Origin: Phragmites australis | Lineage: Eukaryota; Streptophyta; Magnoliopsida; Poales; Poaceae | NCBI RefSeq assembly: GCF_958298935.1 | Contig: NC_084924.1 | Location: forward strand, 27,811,819 to 27,875,818 | DNA length: 64,000 nucleotides | Direction of reading: 5' to 3' | Shown here: positions 9,600 through 20,556 of the stretch, one piece after another | How the letters are laid out: each line of letters begins with the position of its first letter | Numbering within the stretch: position 1 is the stretch's first letter | Program-made: the position numbers and the translations under genes | The notes under the pieces: model-generated | Seen by the model: the letters and a program-made list of their open reading frames with translations, nothing else | Database searches by the model: none | What the model was told of the DNA's origin: nothing

Positions 9600-11910
9600 A
9601 TCAGGTGCTAGTTAGTTCTCCTGGAAGAGAAATGGAGTCAAGGCATATATGCCCTAAAATAAGTATAAGCATAAGGGGTAGACTTTCTTGCCAACCTCAT
9701 CATTCTGGAATCCAAGGGAATTGATATAATATTAGGAATGGACTGGTTGACCAAGTACAATAGAGCCATTGGATGCGCTACAAAGTCAGTACAATTCCAA
9801 GCCCCGACAAAGTTTGCTATCAACGCCAGTCTCAACAAGGCCAATGCCTTGGAAGATAGCAGAGTGGTCGGTGAATTTCCAGATGTCTTCCCAGAGGATT
9901 TGCCAGGTATGTCACCTGATCACGAAATTGAGTTCGTCATTTATTAGTACCTAGAACGGCTCCTATTTATAAGAGGCTATATAGAATGGATGCCAATCAG
10001 TTGGTTAAGTTCAATGAGAAAATCCAAGAGCTACTAGACAAAGGGTTTATCCGGCCCAGTTCTTTGCCCTAGGGAGCCCCAATTATCTTCGTATCGAAGA
10101 AGGATGTAACCCAAAGGATGCGTATAGATTATCGAGCTCTGAATGAAGTAACAATCAAGAATAAGTACCCTCTACCCCGCATTGAAGATCTGTTTGATTA
10201 GTTGAAAGGAGCATGTGTGTTCTCCAAGGTCGATCTTCGGTTTGGGTATCATCAACTAAAGAATCGTGCCTCAGATATTCCAAAGACAACATTCGTTACT
10301 CGGTATGGTCTATATGAGTACACAATAATGCCATTCGGGTTGACCAATGCCCTAGCTTACTTCATGTATCTGATGAACAAAGTCTTTATGGAGTACTTGG
10401 ACAAGTTTGTCGTTGTATTTATTGATGACATCCTGGTGTACTCCAAGGACAAGGAAGAGCATGAGGAACATCTAAGAATGGTATTGCAGAAGCTCAGAGA
10501 AAATCATTGTATGCAAAACTAAGCAAATGTGAGTTTTGGTTAAAAGAAGTTCCCTTTCTTGGTCACATTATTTCAGCAGGAGGTGTGCCTGTGGATCCAT
10601 CCAAAGTAAATGATGTTCTGAACTGGAAACCACCGCAGAATGTTTCAAAGATCCGCAGTTTCTTGGGTCTAGCAGGATACTATCGTCGGTTTATAGAAGG
10701 TTTCTCCAAGATAGCAAAGCCAATAACAGAACTGCTAGAGAAAGGAGCAGATTTCAAGTGGATAGCTGCTCGAGAAGTTAGTTTTAATGAGTTAAAGAAA
10801 ATGTTAACCTCAACTCCGGTTTTGATCATACCAGATACTCAGAAGCCGTTTTCTGTGTATTGCGATGCATCTTGTCAAGGTTTGGGTTATGTGCTCGTGC
10901 AAGAGGGTTATGTTGTAGCATACGCCTCTAGGCAGTTAAGGAAGCATGAAGAGAATTACCCGACGCATGACTTGGAGTTAGCCGCAGTAGTCCATGCCCT
11001 CAAGATCTAGAGATATTATCTGATAGGTCAAAGATGTGAGATCTATTCAAATAATAAGAGCTTGAAGTATATCTTCACTCAATCGGATCTTAATCTCAGA
11101 CAATACAGGTGGTTAGAGCTCATCAAGGACTACAATTTGGGAATTAACTATTACCCAGGAAAGGCAAATATAGTGGCTGATGTCTTGAGCCGAAAATTTC
11201 ATGTCAACGCTATAACTCTTCAAGAAGTGAGTCCCGAGCTATGCAAGGAGTTCAAGAAGTTGAATCTGAGAATGGTGTGTAACACCGAGATAGTTGCAAT
11301 GGAAATAGACTCAACGCTTGATCAAGATATAAGGAAGGGTCAGCTTGAGGATGAAAAGATTTTGGAAATCAAGCAGCTCATCAAAGTTGGCAAAGCCCCA
11401 GATTTCACTAAAGATGAGCAAGGTACAGTGTGGTACAAGCACATGATATGTGTTCTGGACATAAAGGCTATTTGGGATACAATCTTAAAAGAAGCTCATG
11501 ATCCAGCATATTCCATTCACCTAGGGAGTACTAAGATGTATCAGGATCTTAAAGATCAGTATTGGTGGTACAGAATGAAACATGCAGTAGCAGAATATGT
11601 GGCTTTATGTGATATCTGTCAGTGAGTCAAAGCAAAGCATCAAAGACCAGCAGGTCTGCTACAACCGTTGAAAGTACCTGAATGAAAGTGGGAAGAAATC
11701 AACATGGACTTCATACTAGGTCTACCTCGAACTCAATCAGGATATGATTCCATATGGGTCATAGTTGACCGGTTGACAAAAGTAGCTCACTTCATTCCAG
11801 TCAAAGAATCCTATCGAGGTCCAAAACTAGCTGAGTTATATATGTCCAGGATTGTGTGTCTGCATGGAGTATCCAAGATAATTGTATCTGATCGTGGTAG
11901 TCAATTTACC
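9600..11910 (+). pseudogene. Ty3/gypsy pol remnant: protease end, RT, RNase H, integrase start
   Basis: Chromovirus-like gypsy polyprotein, 5' truncated and decayed. Order: protease tail (ILGMDWLTKYNRAIG, ~9725), linker FPDVFPEDLPGM, reverse transcriptase (MPFGLTNA, active-site [10 protein letters not shown] near 10420), RNase H (PFSVYCDAS, ~10845), integrase HHCC finger (HLGSTK...LCDIC, ~11520-11620) and integrase core (MDFILGLP at 11704, VSDRGSQFT at ~11885). Lesions include a frameshift near 9675, TAG for Trp near 10070, TAG for Gln near 10199, a frameshift near 10510, TAG for Trp near 11008 and a TGA after LCDICQ at 11623. One RNase H acidic position reads [10 protein letters not shown] where relatives have TDHKSL, so a catalytic Asp is lost. 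The integrase stops before its catalytic Glu, at the junction with foreign LTR sequence at 11911. Confidence 0.9.
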
Positions 11911-12638
11911 TTCCAGAGAAGTTCATGTACACCTGAGAAGGTATCCAAGCCACCAAAGTGCTTAAAGTGATTATCCAAGGCAATTAAGCACAAGATTAGT
12001 GAGTGATTAGTGCTTATAGGCCTAGAGAGAGTGTTGCTAGGTGAGAGTGGATCAAGGAGTAATTCAACCTTGTACCAAGTGGTACGTCGGCACCTTGGAG
12101 TCTTGGTGACTTACCGGCAAGCTTTTTGACCCTTTGACTTGGTGTGGAGTGGCGGCAGGGCGATTGTGCGGGGATGCGGAGACCCTTGCCTTGGTGGCTC
12201 AAACTCCGAAGTGATCACGACGGTAAGGAACTGTAAGAGAGGCTAGTGGTGAGATCTTGTCTTGGTGGCTTGGTGACTCATCCGGGTGGAGGCCTTGTCT
12301 TTGTGACTTGGTGTTTCAAGAGCCGTGACCGGGTGCTGACTGGGAGCATATCCTTTGTGGAGTTTCAACATGGACTAGGGGTGGCATTCATGCCATCAAT
12401 ACCACAGGAAAAAAATCTCTTATGCTGAGTTTACTCTCTCTACCTTACTTACGTTTCTGCATTTACATTCTTGCAATTTACCTTCTTAGATAGGTTGCAA
12501 ATACTTTGATCGGTAGAGTAGACACATTAGATAAACTTAGAGCACATTTAGATAGAAATTGATATAGATTTATCTTGGGTTGTTTTTGGAGCTGAATTAG
12601 TTCTAAGTGTCCTAATTCACCCCCCTCTTATGATATCA
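11911..12638 (+). repeat. Sirevirus LTR fragment (LTR 3' part), inverted relative to 40-52 kb copies
   Basis: This is the reverse complement of the LTRs at 43236-44898 and 45842-47504. Shared blocks include CCAGAGAAGTTCAT, AAGCCACCAAAGT, CTTGGTGGCTCAAACT and the terminal AGTGTCCTAATTCACCC. It starts inside the gypsy integrase and runs to the LTR end near 12638. The upstream LTR part with the palindrome array is missing. The following bases, TGGGTTCAGAGCC (~12655), look weakly like a primer-binding site, so this may be the end of a 5' LTR. The join at 11911 lies inside the LTR and is not an LTR terminus, so it reflects a deletion or recombination breakpoint and not a clean insertion. Confidence 0.8.
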
Positions 12639-14585
12639 TCGATCCCTTCAGATGGGTTCAGAGCCCCTTGGGTTTGAGAGACTTGTGAACACCACGTCAT
12701 TGCCGTTGCTGGGGCCCTCGCACCCTAAAGCCTTCGGCCTCCTTGGAGCCCCTTATTACCGATGAAGGCGGCGGGGCATGCGAGGAGCCTTCTTGTGAGG
12801 CCAGCTTTTCATGCTCAACGCTGGGGTTTGTGGAGAGAAGTGCAGCCTCCCAACGGAGCCACTCTTCCTCCGCTCTTGCGTATTCCTAAAATTTGCACAT
12901 GAGAGTGATCACCGAGTGCATCAGGTGTCGACGTATTTGATCGAAGAGAGGTCCGAAGGCTAGGCCTTGGGTTGTGACATCTATGACTGACGATTCTGAA
13001 CTACCCTTTACCTAGGGCTTGGTTTGGGTGAACCTCAGAAAGTACCGGAGGGTCTTGCCGAGCTATTGCTTCATCGCATATAGGCTCCCCGAGGTCACTA
13101 GCTCGATGAAGGTACCCTAAAAATTGTTGGAGTAGGAATCTCTGAGTTGGACCAAAGTATAGATGGACCCAAGCTCAAGCACCCAAAACCACCAGAGGGC
13201 TACCCCCTCTAGAGAGAGAAAAACACTAGGACATGGTGGCGTGCATGCCTTCGTTGGCCTCAATGGTGAGGCCGTATATGCGAGTGAACTCCTCCAGGTC
13301 TGAATCACCCTTGAATTTAGGCAGCTTGGGTGGTCCAGAACCTGTTTGGGAAGGATATGCCCTATAGGTTCGCTTGAAGGGGAGAGTTGGAGTAGACAAG
13401 AGGGGCACCGCGTCGACAAGCCAGAAGCCCCGCTACTTGCTGGTCGACCGTGACCGTTGTGTGGTGATGATGCATCGTGATAACAAGGGCCTTCGTTGGC
13501 GCCTAGAGCCCAGGCCGGCATGGTGTTGGCTGCTATGGGTCTCACAACGGTCATGTGGATAGGTGGTTGGACCACCCGCAGGGCCGTCTACAGCTCCTCC
13601 AGTTGGGCCATGAGAGCCGCTATGTGTACCTACTAGTCGGGTGAGGTGGTTTGTGCAGCCGTTGCCTCAGCTACAGCCCCCTGGGATGCCCCGAGGTCCG
13701 CACCGTGTTGCTGCCGTGGGGCCCTTGGACCAGCGGGGTCCCTAGTGTCAATCATGACCAGGGTCGCATCCGAACCGCCACTGGCCCCAGGGTTCTCATT
13801 TTGGCCTGCAGAGGAGCTGGCATTGGCGAAGCGTGAGTTTCAGTGCAGCGATCACGTGGACCTCTGCACAGGCATGGTCGGGGAATCGGTCGCCTGGGCT
13901 GTCACCCCAGTAGTCTTCTTCTTTGGTGGCATCCTACCTCTCCTAGTATTTCTACACTTATTCTCTCCCCATGGTCGGCGCCACCGTTGGTGAAAGAATC
14001 TATCTTCCATAAATATAGTGTGGCAAGAGCCAAGTCACACGAATGGCTCAAGCTTGAAAAAGAGGTGAAGAATAAAGAGACAAAAAAGTTGTCTGGACAC
14101 CCTTTTTTTCCCCTTTGGCTTGATGGCCAAAGGTCTATATTTATACTAATATAAAGAGTGTGAATATACAAACGTGCCTTCAGAAGGTAGGCAGAGGTAT
14201 ATACTATACAACCAGAGAGCGAGCTAACCCAGTAATTATCCATATGACTGGTAAGGCCTTTGTCCTACTGATGGATCGTCTATTTCGGTGCCGTATTGTA
14301 CTAGCGTGTCAGGCGGCCACCACTTGCGCTATAGTGTCAAGCGGCCACCACTGCACCAGCATTAAATTCTGGTCACCTCACTGCACGTGAGGGCGGCCTG
14401 CAGGCTTCCTCCTGGTTGATATTTTCGAATGCTCAGAAGGCTTCGGATCTCCAGAGGCACGGCCTTTACTGCTTCGGAGCCCCGCGCCCCGGAGGGGGCT
14501 AGAGCCTTACGGTCTTTGGGCATGGACTTCCGAGGCCAAGGAACGTCGGAGGTCTTTAATAGCGATTCCCCCGACATGCCATAAC
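12639..14585 (-). mobile_element. Ty3/gypsy debris (gag region plus LTR-like GC-rich sequence)
   Basis: The block contains a minus-strand gypsy gag remnant at 12880-13575. Around it is GC-rich sequence with phrases common in grass gypsy LTRs, for example near 14450-14580 before a clear drop to AT-rich DNA at about 14585. I could not define LTR ends or a target-site duplication. Small frames elsewhere in the block, including those at 13646-13993, have no recognisable domain. Confidence 0.55.
12880..13575 (-). pseudogene. Ty3/gypsy gag (retrotransposon gag domain), frameshifted
   Basis: The minus strand carries a broken gypsy gag. One frame gives PPKLPKFKGDSDLEEF and a second, shifted frame continues LEGVALWWFWVLELGSIYT, followed by LRDSYSNNF. 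This matches the gag core in which a TW(F/Y)..L segment is followed by L...F. At least one frameshift and several stops separate the pieces, so no functional protein is expected. Identification rests on these motifs only. Confidence 0.65.
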
Positions 14586-16713
14586 ATCTCTACACTTCTG
14601 TCCAGCATTTGTTATTGTGCACTCAGGTGACAATTTTCTAGAATTGTCGTTGCTGTTTAGTTCTTGATCATCGATGAAAGGACTATTGGCTTGCTTGATA
14701 TCCTCAAGCTCGAAACCCAGGGCTGTCAAAATATATCTCAAGCTCAACGAGCTATTTGAGCTTGGCTCGAATGATAAGCGGGGTGAACTCGAATCTCCAC
14801 CAAATTTCGTTAAGTTATCGAGTAGAGCTTGAAAATCTCGATTAACTCAGGCTTATGCGAGCCGACCTCACGTTACCGAGGTTACGCTAGCAAATATTGT
14901 GCTACAGAGCTTACATAAACTGAGCTCAAAGTAGTTGTTGTCTTATGTGATTTTTAACTATGGAGTTGAAAGCCAGAACCTTGTTTTAGTGATGGAATAA
15001 AGCTTTTTTTATTAAAAAAGTAAATGTGTTATTTATGTTGCCGAGCTGAAATGTTTTGACCAACCTAAGCTGAAGCCAATATCAAAGCTCCGAATATGGA
15101 TACGGATGTGTTTGGCAGAGCAGCTGAAACTGGAGGTATACCAGAGGTATTTGGGTGAACAACTTGTTTTATTTTAAACTAAAAATAGAGACTTAAATCA
15201 CTAAATTTTTAGCCTACAACCTATGACGGAGTATGTTGATCTTTCAAATTTATCATACACCTACTTAAATCAAATTATCAAGTTATATTTGTTACTTAAA
15301 TCACTAAATTTTTAGCCTACAACCTATGACTGAGATGATTAGGGGTGGACGAGTGGTGGTCCAGATCCCTACTCTCCTTAAAATTGAAGATGCATGATTC
15401 CTTACGTATTCTCGTTTTTGTCATGATGCATGCAAAAACTCTGGTAGATCGATTTCTATACATAGTTAACAAGAATTCTTTACCCTTTTCAGGAGCATAG
15501 GAAAGAAGATGACATGCTTGACACTTCCGATATTCTTGCACATCTAAGTGGGTTAAATTCCTACAAGTACAAATGCAATGTCGAATCCTGGATATAATTC
15601 TCAAGCCTCAACCATGCAGACTGAAAATACCAGTGATTTCTTTCCAATCACACAACCATTAAGCACAGTTTTTCGTTCCAGTAAATAAGGTTGCAGCTTT
15701 AGAAGCCCTCTAGCAGGGCAAATCTCTGGTCCAAATAAATGTAGAATTGGTGTATTGTATCAATCTATTGTCACCTGTTTGCCATTCTCACAAGTGAATG
15801 TCGTAGTAATTCTACAGAACTACATAACCGTGATTTGTACATAGAACTATGTCCTTATCTTAACATAAATAAATAGTTTAAAAAGTTACTTCAAAATTTC
15901 TTTGTTTTGGAGTCTAGATTTGGTCTGCCCAAAGTATTCACAAGACAGCATGTAGCAATGGTACATCCGCATAATCTTAAAGGCATGATGACAAAGCATA
16001 ATCTATGTAAACTGAATATAATGGAGTGTATCATCCCAACTGCTTTTTAGGCCTGTGCCCCCTTTGTACAGAAGGCTTAAATGCCAGAACCAGGGACAAA
16101 CAGTATGAATAAGATTCAAAATAAGTAGCTAGAACGGAAACGCAGATCACAAACTTAGTTATTTCCACTCATGACACTATGTTACTTATTGTAAATGCAA
16201 CAAAACCCTAAAAAATCTAACAAAAGACCTGAACTGAGTATATTATTCAGCATCAGACAGCATAAGTTCAATAAGGTCCAAGATTTTGCTGAATAGTTCT
16301 AGAGTTCATGCAAAAGTAGAGAACTCATTTTGTTAGTTTCTGTTTTAATTTGAGTAATTCAAGGTAAACTATAAACCTACAGAACAGAAAATCCCTTGAA
16401 GCTCAAGCACTGCACCTGCCATTTAGGTAACCAAAGAGGAACTGAAATACAGCAACGAAAGTGGGTATTTGAAGTTAGTAGTATTGTAACATTGCAAATG
16501 TCCGTTTCAGCTAAACTACCATCAACATCAAATTTCCAAACAATGAGACTACTATGACTGAATGAGAATGTAGAGAACAGCAGTCAGCATTTTCATAACA
16601 AGATTTACGCTCGTGTACAATTCCAATGATGAAGTCCATGCAGTTGGATCCAGAAATTACTGCACAGTTTCTTCAGCCAAACTTGTCTGGATTGATGCGG
16701 AGTTGCGGATTGG
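14586..16713. other. No gene recognised; AT-rich with hAT-like end and a short direct repeat
   Basis: Near 14720 the text CAGGGCTGTCAAA is followed by a run rich in GAGCTTGGCTCG-like palindromes. This resembles one end of a hAT-type element and recurs near 20323. At 15181-15222 and 15296-15338 the 34-base phrase around CACTAAATTTTTAGCCTACA occurs twice. From 15340 to 16700 the sequence is AT-rich and without coding signal. It could be 3' flank of the fragment at 16714. Confidence 0.4.
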
Positions 16714-17006
16714 CTATAAGTCGTAGCTGGGCAGCACCTCATTGTTGGCGTTGCCGTTTCCACTGGCCCCACCGTGGTGAGCGCAGTGCACGTGGAGGCC
16801 CTCCGCCTCCTCCTGCGGGTCAGGGCTCATCAGATCAACCAGCCCACTCCCATCGGTGGAAGCGGAGGGAGGGGGTGAGGATATGGTGGCGGAGCCGGAG
16901 CCTGCCGCGGTGAGGCCCAGGATGTGCTTGTCCATGAACTGCGACGTGTTCAACGCGGTGAGATGAGACGACGCCGGATGATCCGATCGGAGTTGGGGGC
17001 GGTAGC
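16714..17006 (-). pseudogene. GC-rich C-terminal exon-like fragment, protein not recognised
   Basis: A minus-strand frame stays open from a possible splice acceptor (CCTCCTAG before 17006) to a TGA-proximal end at 16714, about 97 codons ending VLPSYDL. It contains SHLTALNTSQFMDKHILGL followed by a Ser/Pro/Gly-rich low-complexity stretch and an HVHCAHH segment. The abrupt GC rise against AT-rich flanks, the acceptor-like boundary and the non-random text suggest a real terminal exon. I find no upstream exon or promoter in the next kilobase. I do not recognise the family. It could be the last exon of a gene whose other exons are lost, or a fragment captured by a transposon. Confidence 0.35.
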
Positions 17007-17582
17007 CTAGGAGGGAGGCAAGTTATTAAGTAAACAAAGAACCCTAGCGCACAATGAATCAATCAATATGAATTCGTAAACAATAATTTAAAATTATGAT
17101 TACTACTTTGTCCTATTTAAATTCAATTATTTACAAGTTTGTCATTCGTTCTATTTCCAATAGTATCCCTACGATACATATGATATCCATAGATGATACT
17201 GTAATACTGAAGATGATGAAAAGTATCATTAGATTGATCTAAACCATTATGTTCGTCTGTCTGTCAGGTGAGCGAATTTTAGAAAAATTGCACTCATTCA
17301 CTGACAGCAGTTGGATGGACTCACTATTTTTCTTCTACCACCCGCCAGTAGTCTTCTCTCTCTCCATACGCCTCATCACCTCACTTACCCATCTCATCCG
17401 CCCCCATCTCTGAAGTCGCTCCTACCATCGGATCTACAATTGCACTGCTGCCACGCTCTCCTGTCTCCAATGGCCCTCTCTTTGCCTCCCCATCCACCCA
17501 CCGCCCTACTACGACCCACAACTTCAATGGCGCCACCGCCATATCACTGCACCATCACGCTACTGCCCACTGCTGGTTTGGT
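17007..17582. other. No gene recognised
   Basis: AT-rich DNA followed by a C-rich, low-complexity patch at 17330-17570. A 99-codon plus frame at 17311-17610 is Pro/Leu/Ser-rich, has no motif and runs into the retroelement start at 17583, so I do not call it a gene. Confidence 0.4.
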
Positions 17583-19185
17583 GTGTAACACCCTGTGTTT
17601 TGCCGCATGATAAAAAATGCTCAAAAATGAACTTTTTGGAATTTAAAACCAACTCAAACAAATTTGGATAAATTAGGGAAAAGTAGCCCCACAAAATACC
17701 TTGATTTTGAAACTTGTTATAATTTGAAAACATGCATAAACTAAATCGTGCTGCAATAAGGTTTTAGTTTGTTTCTCATGAAATTTTTTGGTGAAGCTTT
17801 GAATTTGAATCAAATTCGTCATTCAAATCTAAAATCTGTTTTTAATTTCGCAAATGCTTTCTTTCCCAAATTCCTTCTTAGTACAAAATCCTTCCATTCC
17901 TCAATACCATCCCAACAATGGTCCATCTCAATCCTCTATCTTTTTCTTTTTTATCAACATATGGGGGGAAACATATTTTGGCAGGGGTGAGTAAAGTGTC
18001 CCATAGAGATAGGGCTACCTTAGGGTAGGTTCGTCTATGTGATGTTCTTGCTACTAGACACTTGCCTCAGTTGTATAAGAACCGGTTCATTGTGACTTCC
18101 AATCTAACGACCACCATACAACCACATGCCCTATATGTGGTAGGGCTTGGCCTCATATCCAACTAGTTGAAGCCAATATCCAATTGGAGGCTGATAGTGG
18201 CAACGGGAGCTATGAGAACACTCAGGCAATCTAAGTGAAGTCATATGATTCAGCTGGAGACTCTAAGTGAGCAATGTTTCCATAGTTAAATATCGTTGCA
18301 ATACTTGGTGGGTATAGGATCTCGTTATGCCCACTCCACCATTAGCGTGTGATTGGATGTGAACGAAGCATATCGCATGGGTAAAATGTACAACCACTGC
18401 AGAGTGTAAACCTATCCGGAGAGCCGTGTCCACGGTAAAAGATGTGTTAAGTGTACAACCACTACTAACTGTAAACCTATCTGGATAGTTGTGTCCACAG
18501 TCAAGGATGTTGTAATGGTTCGGTCTCAAATGATTAGCTTTATAGTCTGAGTACTCTTTGATGCGTGAGTGGGCTACATACCCGTATGTTTGGCTTTGTG
18601 CCCCTATTTACGGGATACACCAGCATGGAGCTGTTGAACTAGTCCTTTATTGACTAGCTTAAAATGTTGGAACTAGCGGGATGGTCTTATCTCCCCCGAA
18701 GCCAAAAACTATAATTAATGATTAAACTTGACTTTAATTTTATGGTTCCATACCACGGGTTATACATCATTCCACTACAATTAAATTCGGCTTTTCACTC
18801 AAAACTAAGCCCTATAGCCTTGTTCTTGATTTTTACCCTAAGCATCTATCAAACCTTTTGAGTAGTGTTAAGGCTTGCTGAGTACATTTTATACTCAAAC
18901 TTTCTTTGTTGAATTCATATGAGAAGTTGTAGCGTAACTTTGAGTATAATGGTGAAGCATGGAAGATTCAGGTTACGTTCGCACTTAAGTTTCCTGTGGC
19001 ACTAGTCTTAACGTGTTTTTTCTACTATCAAGTTCTCATTCGATTGAATGACCTGGTTGGCCATGGATGTAAAGAATCATAAGCCATAATATAGACGTAT
19101 GAATTTATTTATGTATTATACCTATTTTGACGTATAGCTATATTATTCTGTTGAAATCTATGCATAAACAACTACTAACCTAGGG
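17583..19185 (+). repeat. Truncated Ty3/gypsy LTR-like sequence
   Basis: It starts TGTAACACCCTG, the usual 5' end of large grass gypsy LTRs; the LTR at 23500-26515 also starts TGTAACACCC on its strand. The body (18000-18950) has the character of the R/U5 part of such LTRs, with text such as GCTTGCTGAGTACATTTTATACTC near 18870. I could not find a matching 3' end or second copy. The right limit is approximate. Confidence 0.5.
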
Positions 19186-20556
19186 ACTGATCTAGGAGGC
19201 ACAGGGGAACCAAAAAAAGGGGTTTGGCGTAGTCGCCGCCCATGCCATCCCTTTCAGCCTGAGGGCACCTACCAAACCCCAACCGCTAGCGGCATTAAAC
19301 AACATCATCGAGTGTAAGCAGCAAAAATTAAGTCCACTGTAGGATTTGGGGTGGGGGAGTTGGACCCTTTGCTTGTGACTATAAAACACAGAAGGGAGGC
19401 CAACCTGGCGATGGGCAATAGCAGTAGGTGGCGGTGAGGCGGCGGAGGGTGCCACAAACCGCGGGTCGTGGTCGCATGTGATCAAGGTACTCATGTTGAG
19501 GTGGTGGGGTGAGAATAATGTCTACAATTTATAAATCGACTTGCTAAATACTTATATGTTAAGTAAGGATACCTATTGGTCACATAAGCATATAGAAGAT
19601 AGAGACACATATTTTAATATAGGTTCAGGCCTATATCTGTGGAATATTTATTACAATTGGGGCAGGGGGTTACATAGTCTAGTCTTAAGGCTCTTGACAG
19701 ATTTCTCCATGTTCTAGGTCCTAAAAACCCTAATCGGATGATTCTAATCTATGTTGTGGATCTTTGGTAAATGTCTCTAGTAGACTCATGTTGGCATGCC
19801 CTGGACGTACTCTTTCCCCTCCTTTTATAGTCAAGGAGAGGTAGTCATACCCTACTCAGCCTCCTCTGAGCGTAACCTTCCCAATGTAGTTACTCAATAT
19901 CTAGGACCTTACCAAATATGGGGATAATTTTCTTGTCGGATACGATTACATACTTGATACCTGTTCACATGCCTTAATTACTCCATGGCGGTTATGAGAT
20001 GTACCAGAACGAGTAAAGGATGTGTGCATCGTGGATACCCTTTACAGATATATGTATTTATAGAATATATAATAAATAATTATATATTCTCGTCAAATAT
20101 GGGTAGATGGCCGTGGTCTGGTGGGGGCATCGCCAACCACCATTGGTGGATAGGGTGGCGACTGATAGTTATTGTGGCTATGGCATGTTGGGGTGGTGAT
20201 ATGGGGTGCCAATGGACAACCATAGGTCTAGTCCTGGGGCAACTAGGACCCTAGGCGCATTTCCAGTTTCCCCTTTATCTCACCTATGTTTTAGTAGGCC
20301 AACATGGCTCCTATAGTTAGGGCTGTCAAAAAAGTCCAAGGGTCACGAGTTCTCAAGCTCAACTTATGACAGGCTTGATTCGAATTTGGCGCGACTAGAA
20401 ATTGAGCTGAACCCGAGCTCTGTCCAAGACTCACAAGCTTTCACTGAGCCAACTCGAATAGCTCTAGAAGCTAGTGTATGTTGATTTTGTACAACGTCTC
20501 TTCTTTTTTTCGAGATAAATTTGACGAAGTAGTACAAATATAATTTGATAGTTCTA
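19186..20556. other. Repeat-like DNA, no gene
   Basis: The block at 19500-20100 has phrases typical of retroelement LTR ends in antisense (for example GGTTCAGGCCTATATCTGTGG near 19621). A hAT-like end, TAGGGCTGTCAAAAAAG, occurs near 20317. No frame has a recognisable domain. Confidence 0.4.
20062..20090. repeat. Short perfect hairpin
   Basis: AGAATATATAAT (20062-20073) and ATTATATATTCT (20079-20090) are perfect reverse complements around a 5-base loop. It is pure AT-rich sequence and may be a remnant of a MITE. Confidence 0.6.

Noticed and set aside
13646..14154. Plus frames of 103-115 aa
   Set aside because: No motif. They lie in gypsy debris whose recognisable gag is on the opposite strand.
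17311..17610. 99-codon Pro/Leu/Ser-rich plus frame
   Set aside because: Low-complexity C-rich DNA that runs into a retroelement start. No domain, no splice signals.
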